Shown piece after piece: positions 10,401-19,923 of a stretch of DNA of 64,000 bases. Made by a program: the position numbers and the translations under genes. Within the stretch, counting starts at the first letter, position 1, and each line of letters opens with the position of its first letter. Source of the stretch: Novosphingobium nitrogenifigens DSM 19370 (lineage in GTDB: Bacteria; Pseudomonadota; Alphaproteobacteria; Sphingomonadales; Sphingomonadaceae); the NCBI RefSeq assembly GCF_000192575.1, contig NZ_GL876933.1, positions 699,154-763,153 on the forward strand, written 5' to 3'. The notes under the pieces were generated by a model. It saw nothing but the letters and a program-made list of their open reading frames with translations, was not told the origin of the DNA and made no database searches.

Positions 10401-12227
10401 GCGATCCGCCTCGTGGCCGCGTTCGACCATCGCCATATCTTCCTCGATCCCGACCCGGACCCGACCCGCGCATGGCAGGAACGCGCGCGCATGTTCGCCC
10501 TGCCGCGGTCGAGCTGGGACGATTATGACCGCGCGGTGTTGTCCGAAGGCGGCGGGATTTTCCCGCGCAGCCAGAAATCGATCCCGTTGTCGCCGCAGGT
10601 CCGCGCCCTGCTCGGCCTCGAGATCGAGGCGATTGATCCCGACACGCTGATCTCGCTGATCCTGACGGCTCCGGTCGATCTTCTGTGGTTCGGCGGCATC
10701 GGTACTTATGTCCGCGCCTCGCACGAAAACAACGTGACCGTGGGCGATCCGGCCAATGACGCGGTGCGGGTGAGCGCCAACGAAGTGCGGGCTCGCGTGA
10801 TCGGTGAAGGCGCCAATCTGGGCATGACGCAGGCGGCGCGCATCGAATTTTCGATCGCCGGAGCCGGAGGGCTCGGGGGACGCGTCAACACCGACTTCAT
10901 CGACAATTCCGCCGGGGTCGACTGCTCGGACAACGAGGTCAACATCAAGATTGCGCTGGCTTCGGCCAAGCGGGCGGGACGTCTCGACGAGGACGGGCGC
11001 GTGCGCCTTCTGGTCGAGATGACCGATGCGGTCAGCGCGCTGGTGCTTGCCGACAACCGGTTGCAGGCGCTCGCGCTCTCGATTGCCGAGCGGGGCGGAC
11101 CGGCGGCGGTTCCCGCGCTTTCGCGTCTGGTCGACGTGCTCGAGGATGCCGGTGAACTCGATCGCGAGACCGAAGGGCTGGCAACGTCGGAAGACTATGC
11201 GCGGCGCGCGACGGCCGGGCACGGGTTCACCCGTCCTGAAATCGCGGTCCTGCTCTCGACGGCCAAGCTGCTGCTCCAGCGGGCGCTCGAAGAAAGCGAC
11301 GTGGTCGACGACCCCGTGCTCGAAGCCGAACTCTTCGCCGCTTTCCCCGAAGCGATGCACGAGGATTTTGCCGCCAATATCGCCCATCACCGGCTGCGGC
11401 GAGAAATCATCGCGACCAAGCTTGCCAATCGCATCATCAACCGCATGGGGCCGGTCCATCCCTTCGAACTGGTCGAAGAGGAAGGGTGCAGCCTTGCTCA
11501 AGTGGCAGCCGCTTTCGTCGCGGCCGAACGCTTGCTCGATCTCGATGCGACCTGGGCCTTGCTCGATGGCGCGGACATGGCCGAAGAGGCGCGGCTCGCC
11601 ATGTACGAGCGGACCTCGCGGGCCTTGCGCGGGCATGTTGCCGACGTCCTGCGCTCGGGCCGGGGCACGCAGAAAGTCGATGACCTGATCGAGGATCTGG
11701 CGGGCGGGGTCGGCCTCTTGTCGCATACCGCCGCGCAATTGCTGCGCGGAGAGGCGCAGGCCGAAGGGCGGCGGCTGGCGGCCGAACTGGCGGCAGAGGG
11801 CATTCCGGCGGAAATCGCCGCGCGGGTCGTCCATCTCTATGCCATGGACGGGGCGATCGGGCTTGCGCATCTCGCCGCCGAGCGCAAAGTCGACGCGACT
11901 GCACTGACCGGGGCCTTTGCTGATCTCGGTGCCGCGCTCGGGCTCGACTGGGCACAACAGGCGGCGAGCCGCATGGTTCCTTCCGACCCTTGGGAACGTC
12001 TGCTGGTTGCAGGACTGGCCCGCGATTTTCAGCAGATGCGGCTCGAATTCCTCGCACGTTCGGGCAGCGGCGATCCTTCGGCCCATACCACCGAATGGCT
12101 CGCGCTCCATGCCGCGCCGGTGCGCCAGTTCCATGCGTTGATCGCGCGGGCCCAGGCGAGCGGTGTGGTCGGCCCGGCGATGCTGGCACAATTGGCCAGT
12201 CAGGCCCGGACGCTTCTCGCCCGTTGA
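7488..12227 (+). CDS. gdhZ: NAD-specific glutamate dehydrogenase, large (180-kDa) type
   Basis: Oxidatively deaminates glutamate to 2-oxoglutarate and ammonia with NAD+, mainly a catabolic role. The product is 1579 residues, normal for the 180-kDa class found in alphaproteobacteria and pseudomonads (GdhZ of Caulobacter). The N-terminal half holds ACT-like regulatory regions (IAVVNDDMPFLVDSV). The catalytic core begins near residue 780 with LRWSDRRDDFRTEI and the conserved Lys in VPTGAKGGFYPK. The NAD-binding Rossmann motif VVGVGDMSGDVFGNG is near residues 952-967, followed by GEGANLGMTQAARIE. I chose ATG 7488, five bases after GGAAGGAC, over an ATG 30 bases upstream. Monocistronic: its own A+T-rich promoter precedes it and a hairpin follows. 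Confidence 0.96.
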   Translation: MATLADAASAAASNPLNSSSSSIEGLSLEATLTQRFADSLLPAEAADFDAARLAEAARFALRTALRRKGAEPALAIESVAGTDTTPRYLRIAVVNDDMPFLVDSVCATVSHHGLAIDRMVHPVLAVRRDPDGRLVSLPEGEAIGELRESIIYLETERVDARGRRELVEGLHRTLADVRAAVADWSTMQATMIEDARKLPDPEAAALMRWLGDGMLTQLGHLVCYRDGSADRRLGICRASHAPLLSDSSYARAFALFDAADEQGTTVRVPLVVKANRVSRVHRFVPLDLFLVPVREKGQVVALSVHAGVWTSAALSAPPDRVPLMRSQLEALTVKLGISPQGHAGKALVHALTALPHDLLISFADADLERIATTMMSLLDRPRPRLELVRAPLERHLFAFVWLPRDVQSTQVRQRVQAMLESAVGVQVIDWSLQVDGNALALLRFVLDFRDGTGEPDAHALDQALQAMVRGWDSAVETELARTEDPSRAAAIAARYADAFPITYRHTYGPAEAAEDIRVMRVLHGAGAPRRATRLHRLGAEEDLRLKLYQREGAIVLSDAVPVLENFGFRVMQEMPTALANGRLGFVHDFLVGVPTEIGVDALLARRAEIEDSLAAVLNGQAENDGFNRLIGAAGLSPREANWLRAWYRYLRQTGLGVDLVTAVSALRRAGTVTGGLIDLFLARHDPLFAGDRDSAEIEAEEAIRLGLAQVAAISDDRLLRAFHALVRAILRTNAFAPAGEEALAFKIESGAVPGLPRPVPWREIFVYSPRVEGIHLRAGPVARGGLRWSDRRDDFRTEILGLMKAQRVKNAVIVPTGAKGGFYPKQLPDPARDRDGWLAEGRASYQVFIRALLSVTDNIVTGSVAHPAGVVLRDGDDPYFVVAADKGTATFSDTANAIATEHDFWLDDAFASGGSKGYDHKAMGITARGAWISVQRHFRELGLDVQEHPVSVVGVGDMSGDVFGNGMLLSQAIRLVAAFDHRHIFLDPDPDPTRAWQERARMFALPRSSWDDYDRAVLSEGGGIFPRSQKSIPLSPQVRALLGLEIEAIDPDTLISLILTAPVDLLWFGGIGTYVRASHENNVTVGDPANDAVRVSANEVRARVIGEGANLGMTQAARIEFSIAGAGGLGGRVNTDFIDNSAGVDCSDNEVNIKIALASAKRAGRLDEDGRVRLLVEMTDAVSALVLADNRLQALALSIAERGGPAAVPALSRLVDVLEDAGELDRETEGLATSEDYARRATAGHGFTRPEIAVLLSTAKLLLQRALEESDVVDDPVLEAELFAAFPEAMHEDFAANIAHHRLRREIIATKLANRIINRMGPVHPFELVEEEGCSLAQVAAAFVAAERLLDLDATWALLDGADMAEEARLAMYERTSRALRGHVADVLRSGRGTQKVDDLIEDLAGGVGLLSHTAAQLLRGEAQAEGRRLAAELAAEGIPAEIAARVVHLYAMDGAIGLAHLAAERKVDATALTGAFADLGAALGLDWAQQAASRMVPSDPWERLLVAGLARDFQQMRLEFLARSGSGDPSAHTTEWLALHAAPVRQFHALIARAQASGVVGPAMLAQLASQARTLLAR

Positions 12228-12241
12228 GAAATTGCCGCTTT

Positions 12242-12280
12242 TTCCCCTTCTTTCCGGACTTGGTGCCGGGGGAAGGGGAA
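12242..12280 (+). terminator. Hairpin downstream of gdhZ
   Basis: Nine-bp inverted repeat TTCCCCTTC/GAAGGGGAA with an inner CCGG/CCGG, 15 bases past the gdhZ stop. No T-run on the plus strand, so moderate confidence. Confidence 0.45.
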
Positions 12281-12412
12281 GGCTACTCGGCTGATGGTCC
12301 CGATTAAGTTTGCCGATTCTGCACGGAGCGGGCCGGGATCGGTTGACGTGTCCGGCGTTTTGCCCAAATCCGGCGCGGCAGCTCGGGTAGACCCTTGGAG
12401 AGAGGCGGAACA

Positions 12413-13633
12413 ATGGCGGATGTGGTGATCGTTGGGGCAGGGCATGGCGGTGCGCAGGCGGCTATCGCCTTGCGGCAGAACGGCTTTGCCGGTTCGATCC
12501 TGGTGATCGGACGCGAACCCGAATACCCCTATGAACGCCCGCCGTTGTCGAAGGAATATCTCGCCCGGGAGAAGACGTTCGAGCGGATCATGATCCGCCC
12601 CGCCTCGTTCTGGGCGGACAAGGACATCGCCTACGAACTCGGTCGCGAAGTGACGGCGGTTGATCCGGTGGCCAAGACGCTGACCACCGATGACGGCGCG
12701 GTTACCGCCTATGGTTCGCTGATCTGGGCAACCGGGGGCGATCCCCGTCGCCTGTCGTGCGAAGGGGGCGATCTGGCCGGGGTTCACGGCGTGCGCACGC
12801 GTGCCGATGCCGACCGCCTGATGAGCGAACTCGACGCCGGGGCCCGCTGTGCGGTGGTGATCGGCGGCGGTTATATCGGGCTCGAGGCGGCAGCCGTCCT
12901 TACCAAGTTCGGCGTCGGCGTCACATTGCTCGAAGCCGCGCCGCGCGTGCTGGCGCGTGTGGCGGGTGAAGCCCTTTCGGCCTTCTACGAAGCCGAACAT
13001 CGCAGCCACGGCGTCGATCTGCGCACCAATGTCGCGGTCGCCGGACTTGAAGGCGCGGACGGCAAGGTGACCGGCGTCAGGCTGGCTGACGGCGAAGTCC
13101 TGCCCGCTGATATCGTCATTGTCGGCATCGGCATCATTCCGGCGGTCGAACCGCTGCTGGCGGCCGGAGCCAAGGGCGGGAACGGCGTCGACGTCGACGA
13201 ATTCTGCCGTACCAGTCTCCCCGACGTCTATGCCATCGGCGACTGCGCAGCCCATGCCAACAGCTATGCCGAAGGCGCGGTGATCCGTCTGGAATCGGTG
13301 CAGAACGCCAACGACCAGGCAACTGTCGCGGCCAAGGCGATCTGCGGTGCGCCGGTCGCGTACAAGGCTTGCCCGTGGTTCTGGTCGAACCAGTATGACT
13401 TGCGTCTCCAGACGGTCGGCCTGTCGATCGGCCACGACGCCACCGTCCTGCGCGGCGATCCGGCAACCCGCGCGTTTTCGGTGATCTACCTCAAGCAGGG
13501 CAAGGTCATCGCGCTCGACTGCGTCAACATGGTCAAGGACTATGTCCAGGGGAAGAAGCTCGTCGAAGCGGGCAGTGTGGTTGCCCCCGAACGGCTTGCC
13601 GACACTTCGGTTCCGCTCAAGGAAATGCTCTGA
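12413..13633 (+). CDS. NAD(P)H:ferredoxin/rubredoxin reductase-type FAD oxidoreductase
   Basis: A 406-residue pyridine-nucleotide disulfide-fold flavoprotein that passes electrons from NAD(P)H to a small iron-sulfur partner, as putidaredoxin and rhodocoxin reductases do for P450s and oxygenases. The N-terminal FAD site is [17 protein letters not shown], the second dinucleotide site [16 protein letters not shown], and the C-terminal FAD contact [10 protein letters not shown], followed by the reductase C-terminal domain ([13 protein letters not shown]). No redox-active CxxxxC pair is present, which excludes glutathione/lipoamide reductases. Start ATG 12413 follows GAGAGGCGGA. No ferredoxin or P450 gene is nearby; it faces the acyl-CoA cluster across a shared terminator. 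Confidence 0.92.
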   Translation: MADVVIVGAGHGGAQAAIALRQNGFAGSILVIGREPEYPYERPPLSKEYLAREKTFERIMIRPASFWADKDIAYELGREVTAVDPVAKTLTTDDGAVTAYGSLIWATGGDPRRLSCEGGDLAGVHGVRTRADADRLMSELDAGARCAVVIGGGYIGLEAAAVLTKFGVGVTLLEAAPRVLARVAGEALSAFYEAEHRSHGVDLRTNVAVAGLEGADGKVTGVRLADGEVLPADIVIVGIGIIPAVEPLLAAGAKGGNGVDVDEFCRTSLPDVYAIGDCAAHANSYAEGAVIRLESVQNANDQATVAAKAICGAPVAYKACPWFWSNQYDLRLQTVGLSIGHDATVLRGDPATRAFSVIYLKQGKVIALDCVNMVKDYVQGKKLVEAGSVVAPERLADTSVPLKEML

Positions 13634-13639
13634 TCCCAT

Positions 13640-13670
13640 CCGGGGCAGGCGTTCGTTGCGCCTGCCCCGG
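13640..13670. terminator. Bidirectional terminator between convergent genes
   Basis: Perfect 12-bp stem CCGGGGCAGGCG/CGCCTGCCCCGG with a 7-nt loop, placed 6 bases after the flavoprotein stop and 15 bases after (minus strand) the thiolase stop. It probably ends both transcripts. Confidence 0.7.
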
Positions 13671-13684
13671 ACGAGCCCGGATTC

Positions 13685-14860
13685 TCAGAACACTTCGAAC
13701 AGGCCGGCCGCGCCCATGCCGCCGCCCACGCACATGGTGACGACGACATATTTGGCGCCGCGCCGCTTGCCTTCAATCAGGGCGTGCATGGTGCAGCGTG
13801 CGCCGGTCATGCCATAAGGGTGGCCGATCGAGATCGCGCCGCCGCTGACATTGAGCAATTCGTCGGGAATGCCGAGCCGGTCGCGGCAATAGAGCACCTG
13901 CACCGCGAAAGCCTCGTTGAGTTCCCACAGGCCGATGTCGCCCATGGAAAGGCCGAACCGCTTGAGCAGCTTGGGAATGGCAAAGACCGGGCCAATCCCC
14001 ATTTCATCGGGCTCGGTGCCCGCGACCGCCATGCCGACATAACGGCCGAGCGGGGTCAGGCCGCGTTGCGCGGCAAGGGCGCCTTCCATGATGATGACAG
14101 CCGCCGATCCGTCGGAAAGCTGGCTGGCATTGCCTGCCGTGACGATCCCGTCGGGGAGGACGGGCTTGAGCGAAGCCAGCCCTTCGGCCGTGGTCTCGGG
14201 GCGGTTGCCTTCATCCTTGGTCAGAGTGACCTCGCGCTGGCTGACCGCGCCGGTTTCCTTGTCGACCACGGCCATCACGGCATGGACGGGCACGATTTCA
14301 TCGTCGAAGGCGCCCGCCGCTTGTGCAACGCCGGTGCGTTGCTGCGACCGGAGCGCATAGGCGTCGCAGGCCTCGCGGCTGATACCATAGCGGCGACCGA
14401 CGATTTCGGCAGTCTGAAGCATCGGCATGTACGTTGCCTGATGCATCGCGATGAGGTCGGGATCGGGCGTCACGCGCATGTCCTTGGTCTGGACCATGCT
14501 GATGGCTTCCTGCCCACCGGCGGCGACCACGTCCATGCGGTCGAAAATCACCTGCTTTGACGCGGTGGCAATGGTCATCAAACCCGATGAGCACTGGCGG
14601 TCCATGCTCTGACCGGGAACCGTGACCGGAAGTCCGGCGCGCAGGGCGACCTTGCGGGCGATGTTGGGCGCCTGGCTGCCTTGCTGGAGAGCTGCGCCCC
14701 AGACCACGTCGTCGATTTCGCCGCCTTCGAGCCCGGCCCGTTCGACCGCCGCGCGCAGGGACAGGGCGCCGAGCGTCGCGCCGTGGGTGGCGTTGAAGGC
14801 GCCCTTGTAGGCGCGCCCGATCGGGGTGCGCGCGACCGAAACGATAACTGCATCACGCAT
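13685..14860 (-). CDS. Acetyl-CoA C-acyltransferase (thiolase)
   Basis: A 391-residue thiolase that cleaves 3-oxoacyl-CoA with CoA, or condenses two acyl-CoAs, in the cytoplasm. The catalytic residues are in place: Cys90 in DRQCSSG, His347 in GHPYGMTGA and Cys377 in [10 protein letters not shown]. Length is standard for degradative (FadA/FadI-like) enzymes; biosynthetic and degradative types cannot be separated safely here, but the neighbours (acyl-CoA ligase, 3-hydroxyacyl-CoA dehydrogenase, thioesterase) favour beta-oxidation. The ATG at 14860 follows GAGAGGATC. It is the last gene of the minus-strand cluster that starts at 19899. Confidence 0.95.
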   Translation of the reverse strand: MRDAVIVSVARTPIGRAYKGAFNATHGATLGALSLRAAVERAGLEGGEIDDVVWGAALQQGSQAPNIARKVALRAGLPVTVPGQSMDRQCSSGLMTIATASKQVIFDRMDVVAAGGQEAISMVQTKDMRVTPDPDLIAMHQATYMPMLQTAEIVGRRYGISREACDAYALRSQQRTGVAQAAGAFDDEIVPVHAVMAVVDKETGAVSQREVTLTKDEGNRPETTAEGLASLKPVLPDGIVTAGNASQLSDGSAAVIIMEGALAAQRGLTPLGRYVGMAVAGTEPDEMGIGPVFAIPKLLKRFGLSMGDIGLWELNEAFAVQVLYCRDRLGIPDELLNVSGGAISIGHPYGMTGARCTMHALIEGKRRGAKYVVVTMCVGGGMGAAGLFEVF

Positions 14861-14906
14861 AGTCGATGATCCTCTCACTGTATGTCATGGTTATGGGTTT
14901 GTGGGG

Positions 14907-16487
14907 TCATGGTTGTCCGGGGCGGGACAGCGCCCCGCTGATCGGATTTCCGCCGAAGCGGTCGCGCAATTCGCGCTTGAGCACTTTGCCGATCGGACTG
15001 CGGGGCAATTCGTCGACGAGCGCGATCCCGCTGATCCGCTGCGTCTTGCCAAGGCGGCTGTTCGCTTCGGCAAGGATGGCCTGGGCATCGACCGCCCGAT
15101 CGTTGGGAACGACCACGGCAAAGGGTGTTTCTCCCCACTTGTCCGAGGGGATGCCGACGACCGCCGCTTCGCGCACGGAAGGCAGGCGGAGCAGTTCGGC
15201 TTCGAGATCAGTGGGGTAGATGTTGAAGCCGCCTGAAATGATGAGGTCCTTGGCCCGGTCCATCAGGATGAGGAAACCGTCCTCGTCGAAGCGGCCGATG
15301 TCGCCGTGGCGGATATAGCGCCGTCCTTCGTCGTCGAACCATTCCGCCTCGCGGGTCTTGTCCTGCTTGCGGTGATAGCCGTCCATCATGATCGGCGAAT
15401 GGCCGACGATCTCGCCCGTTTCGCCCTGGGGCAATTCGCGGCCCTGCTCGTCGATGATCTTCATGATGTGCCCCGGCGCGACGCGGCCCACGGTGTGCAG
15501 CTTGTCGGGGAATTCATGCGCGAGCAGCAGGGCCGAAGCGCCTCCTTCGGTCATGCCGTAGGCTTCGAGCAGGCCGCCCGGCCAGCGTTGCAGGACATCG
15601 GCCTTGAGCCAGGCGGGGAACGGCGCGGATGTCGAGGACTTGAGCTGATAGGACGACAGGTCGAACCGGTCGAATTCGGGATGCTCCATGATCCGCCGGT
15701 ATTGCACCGGCACCAGCATGGCATGGGTGACGCGTTCGGCCTGCGACAGTTCGAGGAAGCGCAGGACGTCGAATTTGCCCATCAGCACGACTTTGCCGCC
15801 GCCCATCAGCGCGGGGAAAAAGCTGACCAGAGTGGTGTTGGAATAGAGCGGGGTCGAACAGATGACGCTGGTTTCGTCGCCATAGCCGCTGGCGACGGTG
15901 CGCCGGGCATATTCGTGGCGCATCCGGTGGCTTTGCACGATCCCCTTGGGGGTGCCGGTCGTGCCCGAGGAATAGATGATGTTGAACGGGTCTTCGGGTG
16001 CGATCGCGCGGGCTTCCGGGCGAACCCCAGCGGGGGGTAGCCAGGCCGAGAGGGGAACGCCGCCCGTACTGTCATCGACCGCGATCCGCCCGATTCCGGC
16101 AGGCAAGGGCAGGCCGTCGAGCTTTTCGGCCATGGCGCGGTCGAGAAAGAGCAGCCGCGCGGTGCTGTCCTCCAGCATGGCGAGCACGGTTTCGCCCGAG
16201 GCGCTCGACGTCAGCAAGGCGGCGGCTGCCCCGGCCCGCAGGATGCCGAGGAAGACCAGCGCCGCCTCGACCGAATTGGTCGCGGCAAGGGCGACCGGTT
16301 CGCGCGGGGCGATCCCGGCGACATGCAGTTCGGCGGCGATGCGGGCGGTGATATCGTCGAGTTCGCGCCAGCTTACCCGGCGGCACTCGTCGACCAGGGC
16401 CGTGGCGTCCCCCCGTCGGGCCGCATGGGCGGCCAGAATGTCGGGCAGAGGCAGGAAGTCGGCCTCGACGATGTCCTCGATCCGCAT
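14907..16487 (-). CDS. Acyl-CoA synthetase (AMP-forming)
   Basis: Activates a carboxylic acid to its CoA thioester through an acyl-adenylate. The 526-residue protein has the ANL-superfamily P-loop YSSGTTGTPKGI (residues 172-183), the A5 motif YGMTEGG, the A7/A8 region HGDIGRFDEDGFL and GGFNIYPTDLEAEL, and the C-terminal catalytic Lys in PRSPIGKVLKREL. The start ATG 16487 sits after a strong GGAGG; the frame continues upstream only as overlap with the previous gene. The substrate is unknown; the neighbours suggest a fatty, terpenoid or aryl-alkyl acid fed into beta-oxidation. The gap to the preceding dehydrogenase is 13 bases, so they are co-transcribed. Confidence 0.94.
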   Translation of the reverse strand: MRIEDIVEADFLPLPDILAAHAARRGDATALVDECRRVSWRELDDITARIAAELHVAGIAPREPVALAATNSVEAALVFLGILRAGAAAALLTSSASGETVLAMLEDSTARLLFLDRAMAEKLDGLPLPAGIGRIAVDDSTGGVPLSAWLPPAGVRPEARAIAPEDPFNIIYSSGTTGTPKGIVQSHRMRHEYARRTVASGYGDETSVICSTPLYSNTTLVSFFPALMGGGKVVLMGKFDVLRFLELSQAERVTHAMLVPVQYRRIMEHPEFDRFDLSSYQLKSSTSAPFPAWLKADVLQRWPGGLLEAYGMTEGGASALLLAHEFPDKLHTVGRVAPGHIMKIIDEQGRELPQGETGEIVGHSPIMMDGYHRKQDKTREAEWFDDEGRRYIRHGDIGRFDEDGFLILMDRAKDLIISGGFNIYPTDLEAELLRLPSVREAAVVGIPSDKWGETPFAVVVPNDRAVDAQAILAEANSRLGKTQRISGIALVDELPRSPIGKVLKRELRDRFGGNPISGALSRPGQP

Positions 16488-16500
16488 CGCGCGCCTCCGT

Positions 16501-17757
16501 TCAGGCGAACGTTTCGCCCGCAGCCGCCTTGGCCGCGAGCAGGGGGGCGACCGGCTGGCCATGGCGGGTGAGCCCGTCGACTACGGTGCCGAGCCCGATA
16601 TGGTCGGCCCAGAACATCGGTCCCCCGGTCCAGGCGGGCCAGCCATAGCCGTTGAGCCAGACGGTATCGATGTCGCCCGCCCGCTGGGCGATCCCTTCAG
16701 CGAGGATCAGCGCGCCTTCACTGATCATCGGATAGAGCAGGCGCTCGCGGATCTCGTCCTTGCCGATGGTGCGCTGGGGCTTGCCTTCCTTGGCCGCGAA
16801 ATCGGCAATGATCGCCTTCACTTCGTCCGAAGGGGTACGCTGACGGTTCTCGTCATAGTCGTAGAAGCCCTTCTTGGTCTTCTGCCCCCAGCGACCGACA
16901 GCGCAGAGCGCGTCACGCAGGCTTTCGATCCGGTTGGGATCGCGGTGCCAGCCGATGTCCACCCCGGCGAGGTCGGCCATCTGCCACGGCCCCATGGGAA
17001 AGCCGAATTCGAGCAGGGCTTCATCGACTTCCCAGTAATGTGCGCCTTCCATGATGAGGTCGTGCGCGGCCTTTTGCCGGGGTGAGAGCATGCGGTTGCC
17101 GATGAAGCCGTCGCAGACGCCCGAGACGACCGGGATCTTTCCGATCTTTACCGACAGCGCCATGACGGTCGCGAGTTCAGCCTTTCCGCTGGCCTTTCCG
17201 CGCACGACTTCGAGCAGTTTCATGACATTGGCGGGCGAGAAGAAATGCATGCCCAGCACCGAGGCAGGGCGGCTGGTCACGCTCGCGATTTCATCGATGT
17301 CGAGATAGCTCGTATTGCTGGCAAGGATCGCGCCGGGGCCGGCAATGGCATCGAGCCGACGGAATACGTCCTTCTTGACGTCCATGTTTTCATAGACCGC
17401 CTCGATCACGAGGTCGCACGCGGCAAGCGCAGTGAAATCGAGCGTGGGTTCGAGCAGGCCGATCGCCCGTTCGGCGAGCGCGGCGTCGAGCTTGCCCTTC
17501 TTGACGGTCGCTTCGTAATTGCGGCGGATCGTCGCGACCCCGCGTTCGAGCGCTTCGACCGAGGTTTCGACGATCGTCACCGGAATGCCCGCGGTCAGGA
17601 AATTCATGGTGATCCCACCGCCCATCGTGCCTGCGCCGATCACGCCTACTCTTTCGATGGGCAGCAACGGGGTGTCGGCAGGGATGTCGTCGATCTGGGC
17701 TGCGGCCTTGCGCGCGGCGTCAATGTGTTCGCGGGCGCCGGGGACGGGTTCTGACAT
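16501..17757 (-). CDS. 3-Hydroxyacyl-CoA dehydrogenase, without hydratase domain
   Basis: Oxidises 3-hydroxyacyl-CoA to 3-oxoacyl-CoA with NAD+. The 418-residue protein has the NAD fold [13 protein letters not shown] (Gly41-Gly48), the [12 protein letters not shown] strand, catalytic His171 in [15 protein letters not shown] and two C-terminal helical domains ([27 protein letters not shown]). These, and the N-terminal linker [14 protein letters not shown], match the C-terminal two thirds of FadJ/FadB-type multifunctional enzymes, but no enoyl-CoA hydratase domain precedes them. ATG 17757 follows AGGAGAGG. The frame remains open upstream to 18471, but that stretch is the next gene read in another frame. 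Confidence 0.93.
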   Translation of the reverse strand: MSEPVPGAREHIDAARKAAAQIDDIPADTPLLPIERVGVIGAGTMGGGITMNFLTAGIPVTIVETSVEALERGVATIRRNYEATVKKGKLDAALAERAIGLLEPTLDFTALAACDLVIEAVYENMDVKKDVFRRLDAIAGPGAILASNTSYLDIDEIASVTSRPASVLGMHFFSPANVMKLLEVVRGKASGKAELATVMALSVKIGKIPVVSGVCDGFIGNRMLSPRQKAAHDLIMEGAHYWEVDEALLEFGFPMGPWQMADLAGVDIGWHRDPNRIESLRDALCAVGRWGQKTKKGFYDYDENRQRTPSDEVKAIIADFAAKEGKPQRTIGKDEIRERLLYPMISEGALILAEGIAQRAGDIDTVWLNGYGWPAWTGGPMFWADHIGLGTVVDGLTRHGQPVAPLLAAKAAAGETFA

Positions 17758-17783
17758 GAAGGGCCTCTCCTTATTTTGGTTTT

Positions 17784-19031
17784 TTACGCGCGGCTCTGGC
17801 TGAGCGCGGCGTAGATCAGGGTTTTCAGGTGTTCGCGGATGGGGAAGACGACCGAGGGGTAGACTTGCGTCATGAAGACCATGTGGAGGCCTTCGACGGG
17901 GTCGACGAAGAACTTGGTCGAATAGATCCCGCTCCAGAAGAATTCGCCGGCATTGCCGGGCACCAGCGTGCGCGGGGGATCGATGGTGACGGCAAAGCCC
18001 AGGCCGAAACCGGTCCCGGCCTGTCGCGCATCGCTGAACAACGCGCGGGCGACCTGGGGCAAGTCGCAGGGAAGGCCGGTCATCGGATGGCGCAAGTGGT
18101 TGGCGGTCATCAGGCGCAAGGTCGCCGGAGCGATCAGGCGCACGCCGTCGACCGCGCCGCCGCCTGCCAACATGCGGCAGAACCGGTGATAGTCGGCAAC
18201 CGTCGACAAGAGCCCGCCGCCCCCGCTTTCGAAACGCGGCTGGCGCAACATGCCCGAGGTCGCGCCCGCATCGAACAGTGCGGGTTTCCCGCCCGGAACG
18301 TGCGCCCATGCATCGGCAAGGCGATCCGCCTTGTCGACGGGGCAGTGAAAATCGGTATCGACCATCCCGAGCGGATCGAAAATCCGTTCTTTCAGAAAGG
18401 CCCCGAGGCTCTGTCCGGTCAGCCGGGCGATGACGACGCCCAGGACGTCGACCGCGACCGAATATTGCCATGCTTCGCCGGGGCTGAATTCCAACGGCAG
18501 CTTGACCAGTTCGGCAATGAAATGGTCGTTGCCGGGAAGGCTGGGATGCCCGTCGAGCCGCGCCTTGCGATAGGCCGCGTCGAGATTGCCCCGGTTCTGA
18601 ATGCCGTAGGTGAGGCCGGAGCGATGGGTGATGAGGTCGACCATGCGCATGGGCGCCGCGAGAGGGCCGGGGGTAAAGGGCATGTCGCCTCCGCCACCGA
18701 CGAAGAGGCGCAAATCGGCGAATTCGGGAATGACTCTGGCGACCGGATCGTCGAGCGCGACGAGACCTTCCTCGACCAGCATCATGAAGGCGAGCGAGAC
18801 GATCGGCTTGGTCATCGACGCGATGCGGCAGATCGCATCCTCGCGCCAGGGCGTGCCGTCGGCGCGCATCTGCCCCAGCGTCGCGCGCCAGACCGGCACC
18901 CCGTCGCGCGCAACCAGCACGTCGGCACCGGGAAAACGGCCCGGCCCGACATAGTCGCGTTCGAGGAACGTCGCGATTTTCGAAAGCCGCACGGGGTCGA
19001 AGCCGTGGGCTGCCGGGTCTGCCAGTTCCAT
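17784..19031 (-). CDS. Serine hydrolase, beta-lactamase/EstB family
   Basis: A 415-residue class C beta-lactamase-fold hydrolase, most like EstB-type esterases. The active-site pair is Ser72 and Lys75 in ASMTKP, and the Tyr of the Y-x-x motif is Tyr190 in AWQYSVAVD. No signal peptide is visible, arguing for a cytoplasmic esterase rather than an exported beta-lactamase. Start ATG 19031 is preceded by GAGAGGACGAAGG. Members of this family often sit in catabolic clusters and cleave short esters or lactones; here it lies between a thioesterase and the dehydrogenase of the acyl-CoA cluster, 26 bases from the latter. Confidence 0.92.
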   Translation of the reverse strand: MELADPAAHGFDPVRLSKIATFLERDYVGPGRFPGADVLVARDGVPVWRATLGQMRADGTPWREDAICRIASMTKPIVSLAFMMLVEEGLVALDDPVARVIPEFADLRLFVGGGGDMPFTPGPLAAPMRMVDLITHRSGLTYGIQNRGNLDAAYRKARLDGHPSLPGNDHFIAELVKLPLEFSPGEAWQYSVAVDVLGVVIARLTGQSLGAFLKERIFDPLGMVDTDFHCPVDKADRLADAWAHVPGGKPALFDAGATSGMLRQPRFESGGGGLLSTVADYHRFCRMLAGGGAVDGVRLIAPATLRLMTANHLRHPMTGLPCDLPQVARALFSDARQAGTGFGLGFAVTIDPPRTLVPGNAGEFFWSGIYSTKFFVDPVEGLHMVFMTQVYPSVVFPIREHLKTLIYAALSQSRA

Positions 19032-19083
19032 CCTTCGTCCTCTCCCGTTCAGGCCCGCCGGATTGTCCGTGTCGGGCGGTCCT

Positions 19084-19899
19084 TCATCCGAAAATCGCCA
19101 CCGATTGCAGGCCGCGCATGACTTCCACCCCGTCGGCATTCCACATCCGCAGAGTCTCGCTCGAAAAGCCGTTTTCCATGTGGTTCGATGCGGTTTCGAG
19201 CAGCCACCATCCATCACGGGTCGTGGGCGTCTCTCCGAGCAGGGTGAGCGACCAGTTGATCGAGCTGATCGGCCCCCGGCGTTCCATCGCCCGGATCGAT
19301 CCGGGCGGCAGGGCGTCGCCCAGCGCGACGAGTTCGGCATGGGGGGCAAGGCCCTCGCGGTCCTTCAACCGGACCCAGCGGCGGATCGCCACGCGCCCTT
19401 CGTCATCCGAGCGGGGGCCGCGACGCACCTCCATGGCATGAACGAAGGCGGGAACGCCGGGCATCGGGGCGACCGGTTCGGCCTGTTCGGGCGGGGTAAG
19501 GTCCGCGATCCGGGGGGCGGGATTGCCGCCGTTGGCAGGACGTCCGCTGCCGAAGAGCCATGTCGCGCGATGGACGAGAGCGTCATCACACCACAGCGAG
19601 GTTTCGACGTGGCTCACGCTTTTCCCCGCGCGCAACAGGGTGACGCGGGCTTCCACATCCTCTCCCACCGGGGCGATGAAGCCGATCTGCCCAGCGCGCA
19701 GGGGCGGCAAGTTGGGGAAGGCCTCGCGCGCGGCGACATAGGCGATGTAGGACGAAGTGCCGCCGTACATGGTGCGTCCCTGCATCCACCCGGCCGCGCC
19801 GTGGAGCTGGAAATGCCCGTTGGGCAGCCGTTCCAGCCTTTCGGCCAAAAGCGCCAGGGGCACCGCCTGCACTCCTTCCGTCACGTCTTGCGCAGGCAT
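19084..19899 (-). CDS. Acyl-CoA thioesterase, TesB-like double hot-dog
   Basis: A 271-residue protein with two hot-dog halves: an N-terminal one around GRTMYGGTSSYIAYVAA and a C-terminal one around RRGPISSINWSLTLLGETP. This is the pattern of TesB/4HBT_3 proteins that hydrolyse acyl-CoA to free acid and CoA. ATG 19899 has GGGAG about 10 bases upstream; a GTG nine bases earlier (19908) is also possible but too close to the ribosome-binding site. It is the first gene of the minus-strand acyl-CoA cluster and has a palindromic operator-like site just upstream at 19924-19937. Confidence 0.88.
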   Translation of the reverse strand: MPAQDVTEGVQAVPLALLAERLERLPNGHFQLHGAAGWMQGRTMYGGTSSYIAYVAAREAFPNLPPLRAGQIGFIAPVGEDVEARVTLLRAGKSVSHVETSLWCDDALVHRATWLFGSGRPANGGNPAPRIADLTPPEQAEPVAPMPGVPAFVHAMEVRRGPRSDDEGRVAIRRWVRLKDREGLAPHAELVALGDALPPGSIRAMERRGPISSINWSLTLLGETPTTRDGWWLLETASNHMENGFSSETLRMWNADGVEVMRGLQSVAIFG

Positions 19900-19923
19900 G
19901 CCCGCCACTCTCCCGAATCTGTT

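Noticed and set aside
7542..12413. Two long minus-strand open frames (about 800 codons each) covering all of gdhZ
   Set aside because: They are antisense to a clearly recognised gene, rich in Arg, Pro, Gly and His, and match no family; long antisense frames are expected in G+C-rich coding DNA.
17758..18471. In-frame upstream extension of the 3-hydroxyacyl-CoA dehydrogenase that might have held a hydratase domain
   Set aside because: It is the serine hydrolase gene read in another frame and has no hydratase motifs; a strong ribosome-binding site marks the start at 17757.
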